Positions 1-6,861 of a stretch of DNA of 10,118 nt are shown here, one piece after another (position 1 is the stretch's first letter; every line of letters begins with the position of its first letter). Origin of the DNA: Prevotellaceae bacterium (GTDB lineage: Bacteria > Bacteroidota > Bacteroidia > Bacteroidales > Paludibacteraceae). Position numbers and translations under genes: made by a program. The stretch lies in contig JAITNR010000071.1 of the NCBI GenBank assembly GCA_031290375.1, positions 1-10,118 of the forward strand, written 5' to 3'. Under the pieces are notes generated by a model, which saw only the letters and a list, made by a program, of their open reading frames with translations, had not been told where the DNA came from and ran no database searches.

Positions 1-219
1 TTGCAAAATTTTACCGTTTATTTACGAATGGCGATGAACGGAAAAAATCAGTGTGTTTTTAGTTATAGCACTGATAATGAGAATTTTAAAACTATTGGAA
101 AACCTTTTACAGCCAAAGAAGGTAAATGGACAGGCGCGAAAACAGGCACATTCTGCACCCGCCCCGAAAAGACCAATGATGGCGGACGCGCAGAAGTGGA
201 TTGGTTTCGCCTTCAATAA
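1..219 (+). CDS. GH43-type glycosidase, C-terminal fragment
   Basis: This is the last 72 codons of a larger gene cut by the left window edge; the TTG at base 1 is just an internal codon. The visible protein contains FSYSTDNENFKTIG, then GKWTGAKTGTFC and finally AEVDWFRLQ. These are the hallmark strands of the concanavalin-like beta-sandwich at the C terminus of many family 43 glycoside hydrolases (beta-xylosidase/arabinofuranosidase type). In that family the C-terminal domain packs on the five-bladed propeller and helps shape the xylan or arabinan binding site. The catalytic domain is outside the window, so the substrate cannot be named. The ending on DWFRLQ is typical of a complete C terminus. 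No terminator hairpin is evident downstream. Confidence 0.8.
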   Translation: MQNFTVYLRMAMNGKNQCVFSYSTDNENFKTIGKPFTAKEGKWTGAKTGTFCTRPEKTNDGGRAEVDWFRLQ

Positions 220-288
220 TGGCAAATGGAAAAATGTGTGTTTTTTTATACAAAATATTTTTTTTCATAATATTTCCCCAAAAAGTTG

Positions 289-296
289 TATATTTG
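289..296 (+). promoter_or_regulatory. Bacteroidetes -7 promoter box
   Basis: TATATTTG matches the Bacteroidetes -7 consensus TAnnTTTG and lies 45 bases upstream of the lipoprotein start at 342, in an AT-rich leader. I see no convincing TTTG -33 box at the usual distance, so the call rests on the -7 box and position. It would drive the lipoprotein and the radical SAM gene as one transcript. Confidence 0.5.
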
Positions 297-341
297 CACT
301 TTCATTTTAACTGTTAATAATAATTTATAATTTTACAACGT

Positions 342-809
342 ATGAAACATCTTATTAAAACAAGTAACTCGATTATTGCCGCTTTGCTGGCTTTGTTGGG
401 GTTTTCTGTTTCGTCTTGCGAGGAGCCGCGGACGGAATATGGTTCGCCGAGTGTAGATTTTGTGGTCAAGGGAAAAGTTACTTCTCAAGAAACCAAAGAG
501 CCGATAAATAAAATCGCAGTTTTGGTCAGCGAAACTGCTTGGGACAATGACACCGTTTTTTATCAAATGGATTCTGTTACAACAGATGCAAATGGAAACT
601 ATTATTCCAAGCGAACAATTACTTCTTTTGCAGACGAACATAATTATAAAATTCATTTCAAAGACATTGACGGCGAAGAAAACGGACTTTTTAACGACAG
701 CACAGTAATTGTTTCAACTGTCAAAGAAGATTACAAAGGTGGAAATAACCATTGGTATGGCGGCGAAGCCACAAAAGAACTTAATATTGAATTAGTTCCG
801 AAACAATAA
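342..809 (+). CDS. Putative lipoprotein of the rSAM/lipoprotein system
   Basis: The 155-residue product has a lysine-bearing N terminus, a hydrophobic stretch (about residues 10-22) and the lipobox SVSSC, with Cys26 as the predicted lipidated residue; the protein should be exported and anchored as a lipoprotein. Next comes EYGSPSVDFVVKGKVTS, the start of a carboxypeptidase-regulatory-like beta-sandwich (KGKVTSQETKEPINKI, then TDANGNYY). The end carries NHWYGGEATKELNIEL. This pattern (EYGxP, KGKV, WYGGEATKE) is what I recall for the Bacteroidetes family annotated as 'lipoprotein, rSAM/lipoprotein system' (TIGR04134), always next to a radical SAM/SPASM enzyme. That enzyme is encoded 14 bases downstream. 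It is inferred, not shown, that the lipoprotein is the substrate or partner of the enzyme. The reading frame is intact. Confidence 0.8.
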   Translation: MKHLIKTSNSIIAALLALLGFSVSSCEEPRTEYGSPSVDFVVKGKVTSQETKEPINKIAVLVSETAWDNDTVFYQMDSVTTDANGNYYSKRTITSFADEHNYKIHFKDIDGEENGLFNDSTVIVSTVKEDYKGGNNHWYGGEATKELNIELVPKQ

Positions 810-823
810 TTTTTATTGCTCCA

Positions 824-1917
824 ATGAGTATTGAAAAAATTCCTGTCCGAAAAAAAATTGCTCTCGAACTTTTCCGAAAATACAGGCAAAACGAGAGTCG
901 TTTGCACGTACTCAACTATATTCTTTGGGAATGTACTTTGCGTTGTAATCTCGTTGTGTGCATTGCGGCAGCGATTGCAAGCAGGATGCTTTGATAAAAG
1001 ATATGCCTGCAAAGGATTTTCTCGGTGCAATAGACCAACTCAAAGACATCGTAAATCCGAACAAAACAATGATTGTTTTTACCGGCGGCGAGGCTCTTGT
1101 GCGTAAGGATTTGGAACAAATCGGCGAGGCGTTGTATCAAAGGGGTTTTCCTTGGGGAATGGTTACCAATGGAATGTTGCTGGACGAAAAACGGCTTCAG
1201 TCGTTGCTCAATGCAGGTTTGCGCTCTGCCACAGTCAGCCTCGACGGATTTGAAGAGGCTCACAACTGGATGCGAGGTTCCGAAAAAAGTTATGCCAATG
1301 CCGTCAGAGCGATAAAATTATTGGCGCAAACTTCCGAAATCCGTTTTGATGTGGTTACCTGTGCCAACAGAAAAAATTTTGACGAACTGCCGCAAATAAA
1401 GGAATTTCTGATAGAATGCGGCGTTAAGGAGTGGCGTATTTTTACTGTTTTCCCCATCGGACGAGCGGCGGAACACAAGGAATTGCAGTTTGAACCAAAG
1501 CAGTTTAAGGCTGTTTTCGATTTTATTGCGGCAACAAGAAAAGAGGGAAAAATCGCACTTAACTACGGCTGCGAAGGCTTTTTGGGCAATTATGAAAGCG
1601 AAGTGCGCGACAATTTCTTTTTTTGTCGTGCGGGGATTAATATTGCCTCCGTTTTGGTGGACGGCTCAATTTCTGCCTGTCCAAATCTGCGTGCCAATTT
1701 TATTCAGGGAAATATTTACAGCGATAATTTTGCCGATGTATGGCAAAACCGTTATAAAGTTTTCCGTCAAAAAGAATGGACAAAAACCGGTGAGTGCGAA
1801 AACTGCAAGGTTTATAAATACTGCGAAGGCAACGGAATGCACCTCAGAGATGAAAAAACAGGCGAACTGCTTTTTTGCCATTACAACAGAATAAAAGAGG
1901 GGGAAAAGGCTGTATGA
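824..1917 (+). pseudogene. Radical SAM/SPASM enzyme of rSAM/lipoprotein system, frameshifted
   Basis: The gene starts at ATG 824, 14 bases after the lipoprotein stop. Frame 2 encodes ALELFRKYRQNE...LNYILWECTLRCNL up to base 952, then runs off into a TGA at 992-994. The correct frame resumes from about 953 as ...CVHCGSDCKQD and runs to TGA 1915-1917. Inserting one base between CTC and GT (CTC-CGT-TGT) restores CNLRCVHC, the CX3CX2C cluster-binding motif (Cys41, 45, 48). Downstream are the TGGEALVRKDL SAM-binding motif near 1081 and a C-terminal SPASM domain with CPN, GN, CENCKVYKYCEGN and FCHY, which would bind auxiliary Fe-S clusters. The restored length is about 364 residues, right for the family I recall as TIGR04133. 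A GTG start at 958 gives a 319-residue ORF that lacks the first two cluster cysteines and should be inactive. It may be a true mutation or a sequencing/assembly error. Confidence 0.85.
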
Positions 1918-1962
1918 TGATAAATTTTTCAATTGATTATCCGTAACGTCCTAATAACGTTT

Positions 1963-2089
1963 GTCATTGCGGACGCTTGTGCTCTTTAGGGTATGACTCG
2001 CAATCTCCCATTTATAGGGATTATATTTAGGGGATTGCGGATCAAAGCACGCAATGACGCGAAAACCAAGCACAATACGTCATTGCAAG
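1963..2089. repeat. Imperfect palindromic interspersed repeat
   Basis: The left arm begins GTCATTGCGGACGC at 1963 and reaches CGCAATCTCCC by about 2009. The right arm runs GGGGATTGCGGATCAAAGC to GCAATGAC at 2030-2058, so the arms are imperfect inverted copies. A further CGTCATTGCAAGG follows at 2077-2089. The same words recur near 6590-6616. This is an intergenic REP/MITE-like sequence, with no ORF. Confidence 0.6.
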
Positions 2090-2097
2090 GAACAAAT

Positions 2098-2133
2098 AAA
2101 ATGAACAATATTATTCATTGTTCATTTTTTTTT
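2098..2133 (+). terminator. Rho-independent terminator after radical SAM gene
   Basis: AAAATGAACAAT (2098-2109) pairs perfectly with ATTGTTCATTTT (2117-2128) around a 7-base loop, and the T run continues to 2133. It closes the rightward transcript. In the opposite direction the hairpin is followed by TTTATTTGTT, so it may also weakly terminate tgt, whose stop is at 2176. Confidence 0.7.
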
Positions 2134-2175
2134 AACTGCTATTTTGATTTTCATAATAGACTATGAATCAGTACC

Positions 2176-3306
2176 TTATAGTCTTTGTTCTACTTTCACC
2201 GTAATTTCTGCCTTCCAAGTCTCGAAAGTACCGTCAATAATGTGTTTGCGAGCCTCTTTGACCAAACGCAGATAGAATGCCAGGTTGTGTATTGATGCAA
2301 TTTGCATTGCCAAAAGTTCGTTGCTGACAAACAGATGGCGCAGATACGCTTTTGTGTACTGTTCATCTACAAAACAACCTGTATCGGATTCGATTGGCGA
2401 AAAATCGTTTGCCCACTTTCTGTTTTTCATATTCATAATGCCTTTAGCAGTGAAAATCATACCGTTACGTCCATTTCTTGTGGGCATAACGCAGTCGAAC
2501 ATATCCACTCCGCGAGCAATCCCTTCGAGTATGTTTGCAGGGGTGCCTACTCCCATAAGGTATCGCGGGCGGTTTTCAGGCAAAATGGCGGTGCACACTT
2601 CAATCATTTCATACATTTTTCCGGTCGGCTCGCCCACTGCCAAGCCCCCTATTGCATAGCCGTCTGCATCAAAGGATTTGGCAAATTCAGCTGAGATTTT
2701 TCGCAAATCGGGATAAACACAACCCTGAACGATAGGAAAAAGAGTTTGATAGTAATCATAAACAGGTTCGGTGTGCATAAAACGGTTGTATCCACGTGCC
2801 AGCCAGCGATGAGTGCGTTCCATTGAGAGTTTTGCGTAGTCGTAGTCGGCTGTTCCGGGAGTACATTCGTCAAATGCCATAATTATGTCTGCCCCGATAA
2901 TTCGCTGAATATCAACGTTGTTTTCGGGTGTAAAAATATGCTTTGAGCCGTCTATATGCGATTGAAAGGTAACTCCCTCTTCCTTGATTTTGCGTGTCCC
3001 TGCAAGTGAAAACACCTGAAAGCCACCGCTATCCGTCAAAATCGGTTTGTTCCAGCCATTGAAACGGTGCAATCCTCCCGCCTCTTGCAGAATTTCCAAT
3101 CCCGGACGCAAAAAAAGGTGATAGGTATTTCCAAGAATTATCTGAGCCTCAATGTCTTGTACAAGTTCACGCTGATGAACGGCTTTTACCGAAGCCACCG
3201 TACCGACAGGCATAAAAATAGGCGTTTCTATTATGCCGTGAGCCGTATCAATCAAGCCTGCACGGGCACTTGTCTTTTGGTCTGTATATTGTAGCGAAAA
3301 TTGCAT
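2176..3306 (-). CDS. tgt: Queuine/preQ1 tRNA-ribosyltransferase (TGT)
   Basis: This 376-residue enzyme exchanges guanine-34 for preQ1 in tRNAs with GUN anticodons, a step in queuosine synthesis, in the cytoplasm. Family motifs are TDSGGFQVFSL with Asp92, FDECTPG around Asp146, GGLAVGEP, LMGVGTP and FDCVMPTRNGRNG with the covalent nucleophile Asp271. The length is normal. Counting against E. coli TGT (offset +7), the zinc ligands Cys302, Cys304, Cys307 and His333 fall at Thr309, Cys311, Asp314 and His340, so only one of three cysteines remains. I believe relaxed zinc sites occur in Bacteroidetes TGTs but cannot verify this here. The start ATG at 3306 lies one base after the porin stop (3308-3310), suggesting translational coupling and shared transcription. 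Confidence 0.95.
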   Translation of the reverse strand: MQFSLQYTDQKTSARAGLIDTAHGIIETPIFMPVGTVASVKAVHQRELVQDIEAQIILGNTYHLFLRPGLEILQEAGGLHRFNGWNKPILTDSGGFQVFSLAGTRKIKEEGVTFQSHIDGSKHIFTPENNVDIQRIIGADIIMAFDECTPGTADYDYAKLSMERTHRWLARGYNRFMHTEPVYDYYQTLFPIVQGCVYPDLRKISAEFAKSFDADGYAIGGLAVGEPTGKMYEMIEVCTAILPENRPRYLMGVGTPANILEGIARGVDMFDCVMPTRNGRNGMIFTAKGIMNMKNRKWANDFSPIESDTGCFVDEQYTKAYLRHLFVSNELLAMQIASIHNLAFYLRLVKEARKHIIDGTFETWKAEITVKVEQRL

Positions 3307-3307
3307 A

Positions 3308-4834
3308 TCAATATCGCCAAACCAAAGTTGCCACTATGTTATGGTAATTGGAGGCGACTTGAGCAGATTTGCCATTGGCAAGAAAAGGCATAAATGTTTG
3401 ATTTCTCCTGTTGTACATATAGGCAAGATCCAGAAATAGCTCATCCCAGTTAAAGCCTACGCCGCAAGATGCAAATATCTGGCTCTGTTCTGTAAAATAC
3501 TCTGTATCAGTCCTTACGGTGTTGTAGATGAGGGGCTTAACTGCCTTCTGCGCAATAGGCGAGGTAGCGTATGCAAAACCACCTCTTAGTTTAACGTGCT
3601 TTGCTGTGTGCACCTCTGCCCCTATTTTTACAGTGCTTGTTGCTTTTGCCAAATTGCTTATGTCTTTGTTATCCAAAGAATACAAGTCGGTAAAAGCATC
3701 ATTGTTATAATCGCCGAATCTCATTTTGTTCAGAGCCGAATATTGATAGTCAACATTGAATGCTGCCACAGTACCGACAACCGCCCCTGCACTAAGTTGA
3801 AACTTGAACGGAGTTTTGAACCTGTACTCTGTAAGTGCCTCATTGGAAGTGGTATGGTAACCGTTTTCCCGTGTAATATCGGCATAATTTTTGTCGCTCA
3901 TACCGTAATAGGTAGGAGTCTGAAAAGATGCTCCAAACCTTAACACAGAAGAAGGGCGATAAATAAGTCCGAAATTGAAATTAACACCAATCCCGTCTGT
4001 CTTTAAGAGGGTGCCTAAATCAAAATTTCCGCCGGTCTCAAAGTCTTCTCCGTAGTGAGAGGTCAAAAGATAGTCCAAAGTCTGAATAGAAACGCCCGTA
4101 CCAAAATAGACTACATCACTGATATTGCCTGAATATGAAACATTAAAATTAGCCACATTACCGCTCTCGGTAGCCTGATATTTCGGACTTACTTTTTCGC
4201 CTGATTTCAACAACGAATTCCAACTGTTTGGCACCGAAGATGTTGTGTCGGGCTCTATAAGATAACCTTGATAGCCCAAAGCGGAAAGCCAGCCAATGTC
4301 GGCATTGTTATAGGGATTGTAATTGTTGCCATCGTCAAATTGAAGAGCCTGTTCGCTCAATCCGTTTGTCATGGATGCCATAAAGTCGGTAAGAGAAACA
4401 CTGTAATCACGTGTTTTCAATGCGACACTCCTGTTAAAGTCCTTTAGCTTGAAGTAGGCAAAACTGAAATTTGACGCCATATAGCCTGTTTCTCTGCCGC
4501 TTGGAAGATTCAAAACCCAAGAGAAGTTATTCAGCTTAAAACTTGTAGAATTTGCCTTGTATTTTGTGTCGCCCCACGTACCAACGGTGGAGGTAGGGAG
4601 CAATTTTACCGACAAATTAAATTCGCTACTGCGAAAAATACCCAAAGTAGCGGGATTGTCCATAATAGCCGACACATCACCACCCAATGCTCCAAACGAG
4701 CCTGCCATAGACATATAGCGAGCCGTGCCGTTAATTGCGGGGGTAGTAAAACGAACGGCATCAAAAACACCCTGCGAATTGACAAAAGTTGTTGATAACA
4801 ACAATGTTAATACTATGAAACAGTTTTTTTTCAT
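3308..4834 (-). CDS. OmpP1/FadL-like outer-membrane transport protein
   Basis: The open frame extends upstream to 5122, but that part overlaps the preceding gene in another frame and has no export signal. The ATG at 4834 gives MKKNCFIVLTLLLSTTFVNSQG, a clean Sec signal peptide, and a 508-residue protein. The mature N terminus reads GVFDAVRFTTPAINGTARYM, then AGSFGALGGDVSAIMDNPATLG, the signature of Bacteroidetes OmpP1/FadL-type porins (the conserved NPA motif of the hatch region). The rest is beta-strand-rich and ends in ATLVWRY, a typical aromatic C-terminal beta-signal for BAM insertion. FadL-type channels carry hydrophobic compounds through the outer membrane; the ligand is unknown here. 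It lies 55 bases downstream of the Tyr/Ser-rich secreted protein and one base upstream of tgt, in the same orientation. Confidence 0.8.
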   Translation of the reverse strand: MKKNCFIVLTLLLSTTFVNSQGVFDAVRFTTPAINGTARYMSMAGSFGALGGDVSAIMDNPATLGIFRSSEFNLSVKLLPTSTVGTWGDTKYKANSTSFKLNNFSWVLNLPSGRETGYMASNFSFAYFKLKDFNRSVALKTRDYSVSLTDFMASMTNGLSEQALQFDDGNNYNPYNNADIGWLSALGYQGYLIEPDTTSSVPNSWNSLLKSGEKVSPKYQATESGNVANFNVSYSGNISDVVYFGTGVSIQTLDYLLTSHYGEDFETGGNFDLGTLLKTDGIGVNFNFGLIYRPSSVLRFGASFQTPTYYGMSDKNYADITRENGYHTTSNEALTEYRFKTPFKFQLSAGAVVGTVAAFNVDYQYSALNKMRFGDYNNDAFTDLYSLDNKDISNLAKATSTVKIGAEVHTAKHVKLRGGFAYATSPIAQKAVKPLIYNTVRTDTEYFTEQSQIFASCGVGFNWDELFLDLAYMYNRRNQTFMPFLANGKSAQVASNYHNIVATLVWRY

Positions 4835-4889
4835 TTTTTTATAAATTATATTTTTAAAAGATAAATATAAGGATTTCAAAAGTTGCATT

Positions 4890-6020
4890 TTATTGTCTGC
4901 GTCCACCGCCCGAACTGCCTCCTCTGGGAGATGAACCGCCACCACCGTAACTGCCACTGCTCCTTGACGAAGACGAACCGCTTGAACTCCTCGTTGAGGA
5001 GGAAGGCGGAGAGCTTGAACGACTGCTCGAAGAGCGTGTTGAGGAATTTGTAGATGAAGAACTGGAAGAGCTTCTTGTACTTTCGGTTGATGTGGAACGA
5101 CCGTTGCCCAAACTGTTGTCAATGGTAACCCTTCTGGAATTGCCTGTGCCTGTCGATTCTACCGAACTTGAACGAGTGCCGTCGGTGCTGCCGACCCTGC
5201 GTGTTTCGATGCTGTTGCCTGTTCTGTCAACTCTGCGCGTTTCAATGTCGTTGTTGGAACTGGTTGTGCTGCGTGAGGTTGATGTGGAAGCAGTTCTTCT
5301 TAAAGCTGTTGCCGAAGACGTTGTACCTGTCCTACGTGGTGTTACAGTGCCATAATCGCGCTGCGAAGTTTTACGATTGCCATCGGTGTAATTATTATAA
5401 TTATAATTGTTGCCGTAATAGCCCCAATCATAATCCCAATAGCCATAAATGGGGGAATAATACGAGCCGTAACAGTCATACGTATGGTAGCCCCAACCCC
5501 AATACCACGAGCTGCCGTACCAGGGATAGTAACTGCCGTAATAGTACGGATAACCCCAATAGTCAGACGAATAGAACGGCTCGTAGTAATCATAAACCAT
5601 ATCGTAGGTCTGAACTATTTTTATCTGATTGTCCGATACATATATTTTGTAGTATCCGTCATTCAAATCAAAAATATTGGTCATTCCATCAATATAACTG
5701 TCTGTGAATGTGATGTAATTGCCATTTACACGGGCAGAATAAACCCCGTCAGACAAACCGAAAATGTTGCTGTACTGGGGTGTTACCACTGTAAGGGAAG
5801 TGTTGTTGTGAAAATTGTTAATTCTCGACTCAAAGGTTGCGTTTGCGTCAAGCGAATATTCGGTTTCGTCTGCGTGGTAGTCATTATACTGCGTTGCCTG
5901 CTCTTGGACAACGGGATTTTTCTTCACCTTTTTCGGATTGTAATAAACATCGTCATATTGCGACTGAGCCGTAAGAGCCGAAGAAAGCATAACCACCAAA
6001 AGAAACAAGGACTTTTTCAT
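4890..6020 (-). CDS. Secreted Tyr/Trp-rich and Ser/Arg-rich protein
   Basis: I do not recognise a named family. The 376 residues open with the signal peptide MKKSLFLLVVMLSSALTAQS. Residues about 60-140 look like an ordinary folded domain, with two related units, NIFGLSDGVYSARVNGNYI and NIFDLNDGYYKIYVSDNQI. Residues about 140-210 are dominated by Tyr, Trp and Gly (DYWGYPYYYGSYYPWYG). From about 215 to the end is a Ser/Thr/Arg/Gly low-complexity tail with two IETRRV units near its start and a final GGGRRQ. Upstream of ATG 6020 is an AGGAG-like sequence about ten bases away and a -7 box at 6073-6080. The protein should reach the periplasm or cell surface, where it may be an adhesive or structural component. 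The sharing of one strand with a porin 55 bases downstream suggests, but does not prove, a joint envelope role. Confidence 0.7.
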   Translation of the reverse strand: MKKSLFLLVVMLSSALTAQSQYDDVYYNPKKVKKNPVVQEQATQYNDYHADETEYSLDANATFESRINNFHNNTSLTVVTPQYSNIFGLSDGVYSARVNGNYITFTDSYIDGMTNIFDLNDGYYKIYVSDNQIKIVQTYDMVYDYYEPFYSSDYWGYPYYYGSYYPWYGSSWYWGWGYHTYDCYGSYYSPIYGYWDYDWGYYGNNYNYNNYTDGNRKTSQRDYGTVTPRRTGTTSSATALRRTASTSTSRSTTSSNNDIETRRVDRTGNSIETRRVGSTDGTRSSSVESTGTGNSRRVTIDNSLGNGRSTSTESTRSSSSSSSTNSSTRSSSSRSSSPPSSSTRSSSGSSSSRSSGSYGGGGSSPRGGSSGGGRRQ

Positions 6021-6072
6021 AAAATAATCTCCTATTTTTTTTAATTAATTCCAAGATTACATTTCTTGAATA

Positions 6073-6080
6073 CAAAGATA
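6073..6080 (-). promoter_or_regulatory. Bacteroidetes -7 promoter box
   Basis: On the minus strand this reads TATCTTTG, matching TAnnTTTG, 53 bases upstream of the start at 6020. A TTTG at 6105-6108 could be the -33 box, but the gap of 24 bases is longer than usual. It would drive the Tyr/Ser-rich gene, the porin and tgt. Confidence 0.5.
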
Positions 6081-6256
6081 ATAAAAAAATTTGGTAGTAT
6101 TATCCAAAGTATGCTATTTTAAACAAATCCATAGTTAATATAAAAGAACGCCAAGTCAAAAGCTTTGAAATGATTGAATAATTTTTTGGAAAAACAGCAA
6201 GTTTTCCTGAACTCTCCTCAAAAATTAGCGATTTTCGAGATATAGAATCTGTAAAC

Positions 6257-6542
6257 ATTGGCAGCTTGCAGGTAGGATAGGGTAGTGCCGTATGGAATTT
6301 TTTGCAGAGTTTGCCACGCTTTTACCTGAAAATCAGCATCTTAAATGTACAGGAATGGAAAAAAACTTTTCTTTCGCCCGCAAAATCGCAAAATATTCTG
6401 TAATTTCTTTTTCAAGTAAATTAAGAAAGGATTGTTTGATGATTCAACAAGTTTTGGGTCAAGAGCGGAATTTTTCTTCAAAATCGAGTGCAATAATGCC
6501 ACTGTCATCAGCCTTTGCAATCATTTTAGCAAGCGGTTGGTG
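6257..6542 (-). pseudogene. Remnant of methylated-DNA--cysteine methyltransferase (ogt/MGMT)
   Basis: Read on the minus strand, 6542-6459 encodes HQPLAKMIAKADDSGIIALDFEEK, the usual N-terminal strand pattern of Ogt proteins. In-frame TGA codons occur at 6461-6459, 6446-6444 and 6335-6333. The frame continues between them as LLEKEITEYFA...FFSIPVHLR, then shifts near 6337 into DFQVKAWQTLQKIPYGTT, followed by LSYLQAAN. This matches the family motif FQxxVWxxLxxIPYGxTxSYxxxA, part of the DNA-binding helix-turn-helix domain. The following sequence contains no PCHR active site and no recognisable C terminus, so the gene is both disrupted and truncated. The intact family repairs O6-alkylguanine by suicide transfer to the PCHR cysteine. 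No functional protein is expected. Confidence 0.75.
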
Positions 6543-6591
6543 ATTATTTCTATTGGTATGTTATGGGGTATGTTCTAACGGACAAAATGAG

Positions 6592-6612
6592 ATTGCAGGT
6601 CAAGCCCGCAAT
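6592..6612. repeat. Second copy of palindromic interspersed repeat
   Basis: ATTGCAGG and CCCGCAAT pair around the 5-base loop TCAAG with one mismatch, and the flank GACG extends to 6616. The words match the repeat at 1963-2089 (GTCATTGC/CGCAATC). It lies just past the ogt remnant, at the last moderate-GC sequence before the AT-rich part. Confidence 0.55.
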
Positions 6613-6616
6613 GACG

Positions 6617-6861
6617 TAAGATAAAAGTGTGAACTCCAATTTCTATTTTCTATTTTACATAATATGTATTATAAGAAAAACAATCTAAATCATCATTTTC
6701 ATCTTCAAATATCGTTCTTTTATCTAATTTAATAACAGTTAATTTAATTAAATTAATTTTAATATGTAGACTGCACAGTCAAAAAAAGGTTTAATTAAAT
6801 TAAATGTTTTTTATTTAGTTAACATCATTTGATTTTTAGATAATTAATTTTCTAAATTCTT
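6617..6861. other. AT-rich intergenic tract with dyad and direct repeats
   Basis: No convincing gene is present. The tract holds an 18-base perfect palindrome, TTAATTTAATTAAATTAA (6739-6756), whose TTTAATTAAATTAA segment (6743-6756) is repeated directly at 6790-6803. Between the two copies is the dyad GACTG-CA-CAGTC (6769-6780). A 40-odd-codon minus-strand open frame ending at 6650 has no start codon. The tract lies at the composition change between chromosome and phage-like DNA, so it is a candidate attachment or regulatory region; no matching second att copy lies in the window. Confidence 0.45.

Noticed and set aside
958..1917. Intact radical SAM gene starting at GTG 958
   Set aside because: This start would omit the first two cysteines of CX3CX2C and the conserved N terminus, which is present in frame 2 from ATG 824; a frameshift explains it better.
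2098..2133. Possible CRISPR or tandem repeat unit near ATGAACAAT
   Set aside because: Only two inverted copies exist and they form a perfect hairpin with a T run, which is a terminator.
4835..5122. 96-codon N-terminal extension of the porin frame (start at 5122)
   Set aside because: It overlaps the Ser/Arg-rich tail of the upstream gene in another frame, reflects that composition, and would bury the evident signal peptide starting at 4834.
5168..6044. Long plus-strand frames of 179 and 186 codons antisense to the Tyr/Ser-rich gene
   Set aside because: Their odd Cys/Asn- and Ile/Val-rich products are mirror images of the low-complexity codons on the minus strand; no signal peptide, motif or promoter supports them.
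6292..6543. 83-codon plus-strand ORF
   Set aside because: The opposite strand carries recognisable ogt/MGMT fragments with conserved motifs, so this frame is its shadow.
6650..6779. Start-less minus-strand frame ending in an acidic, coding-like stretch (RTIFEDENDDLDCFSYN)
   Set aside because: The upstream TGA leaves about 43 codons without a standard start, and AT-rich chance frames of this length are common; it might be the end of a lost gene, but support is too thin.
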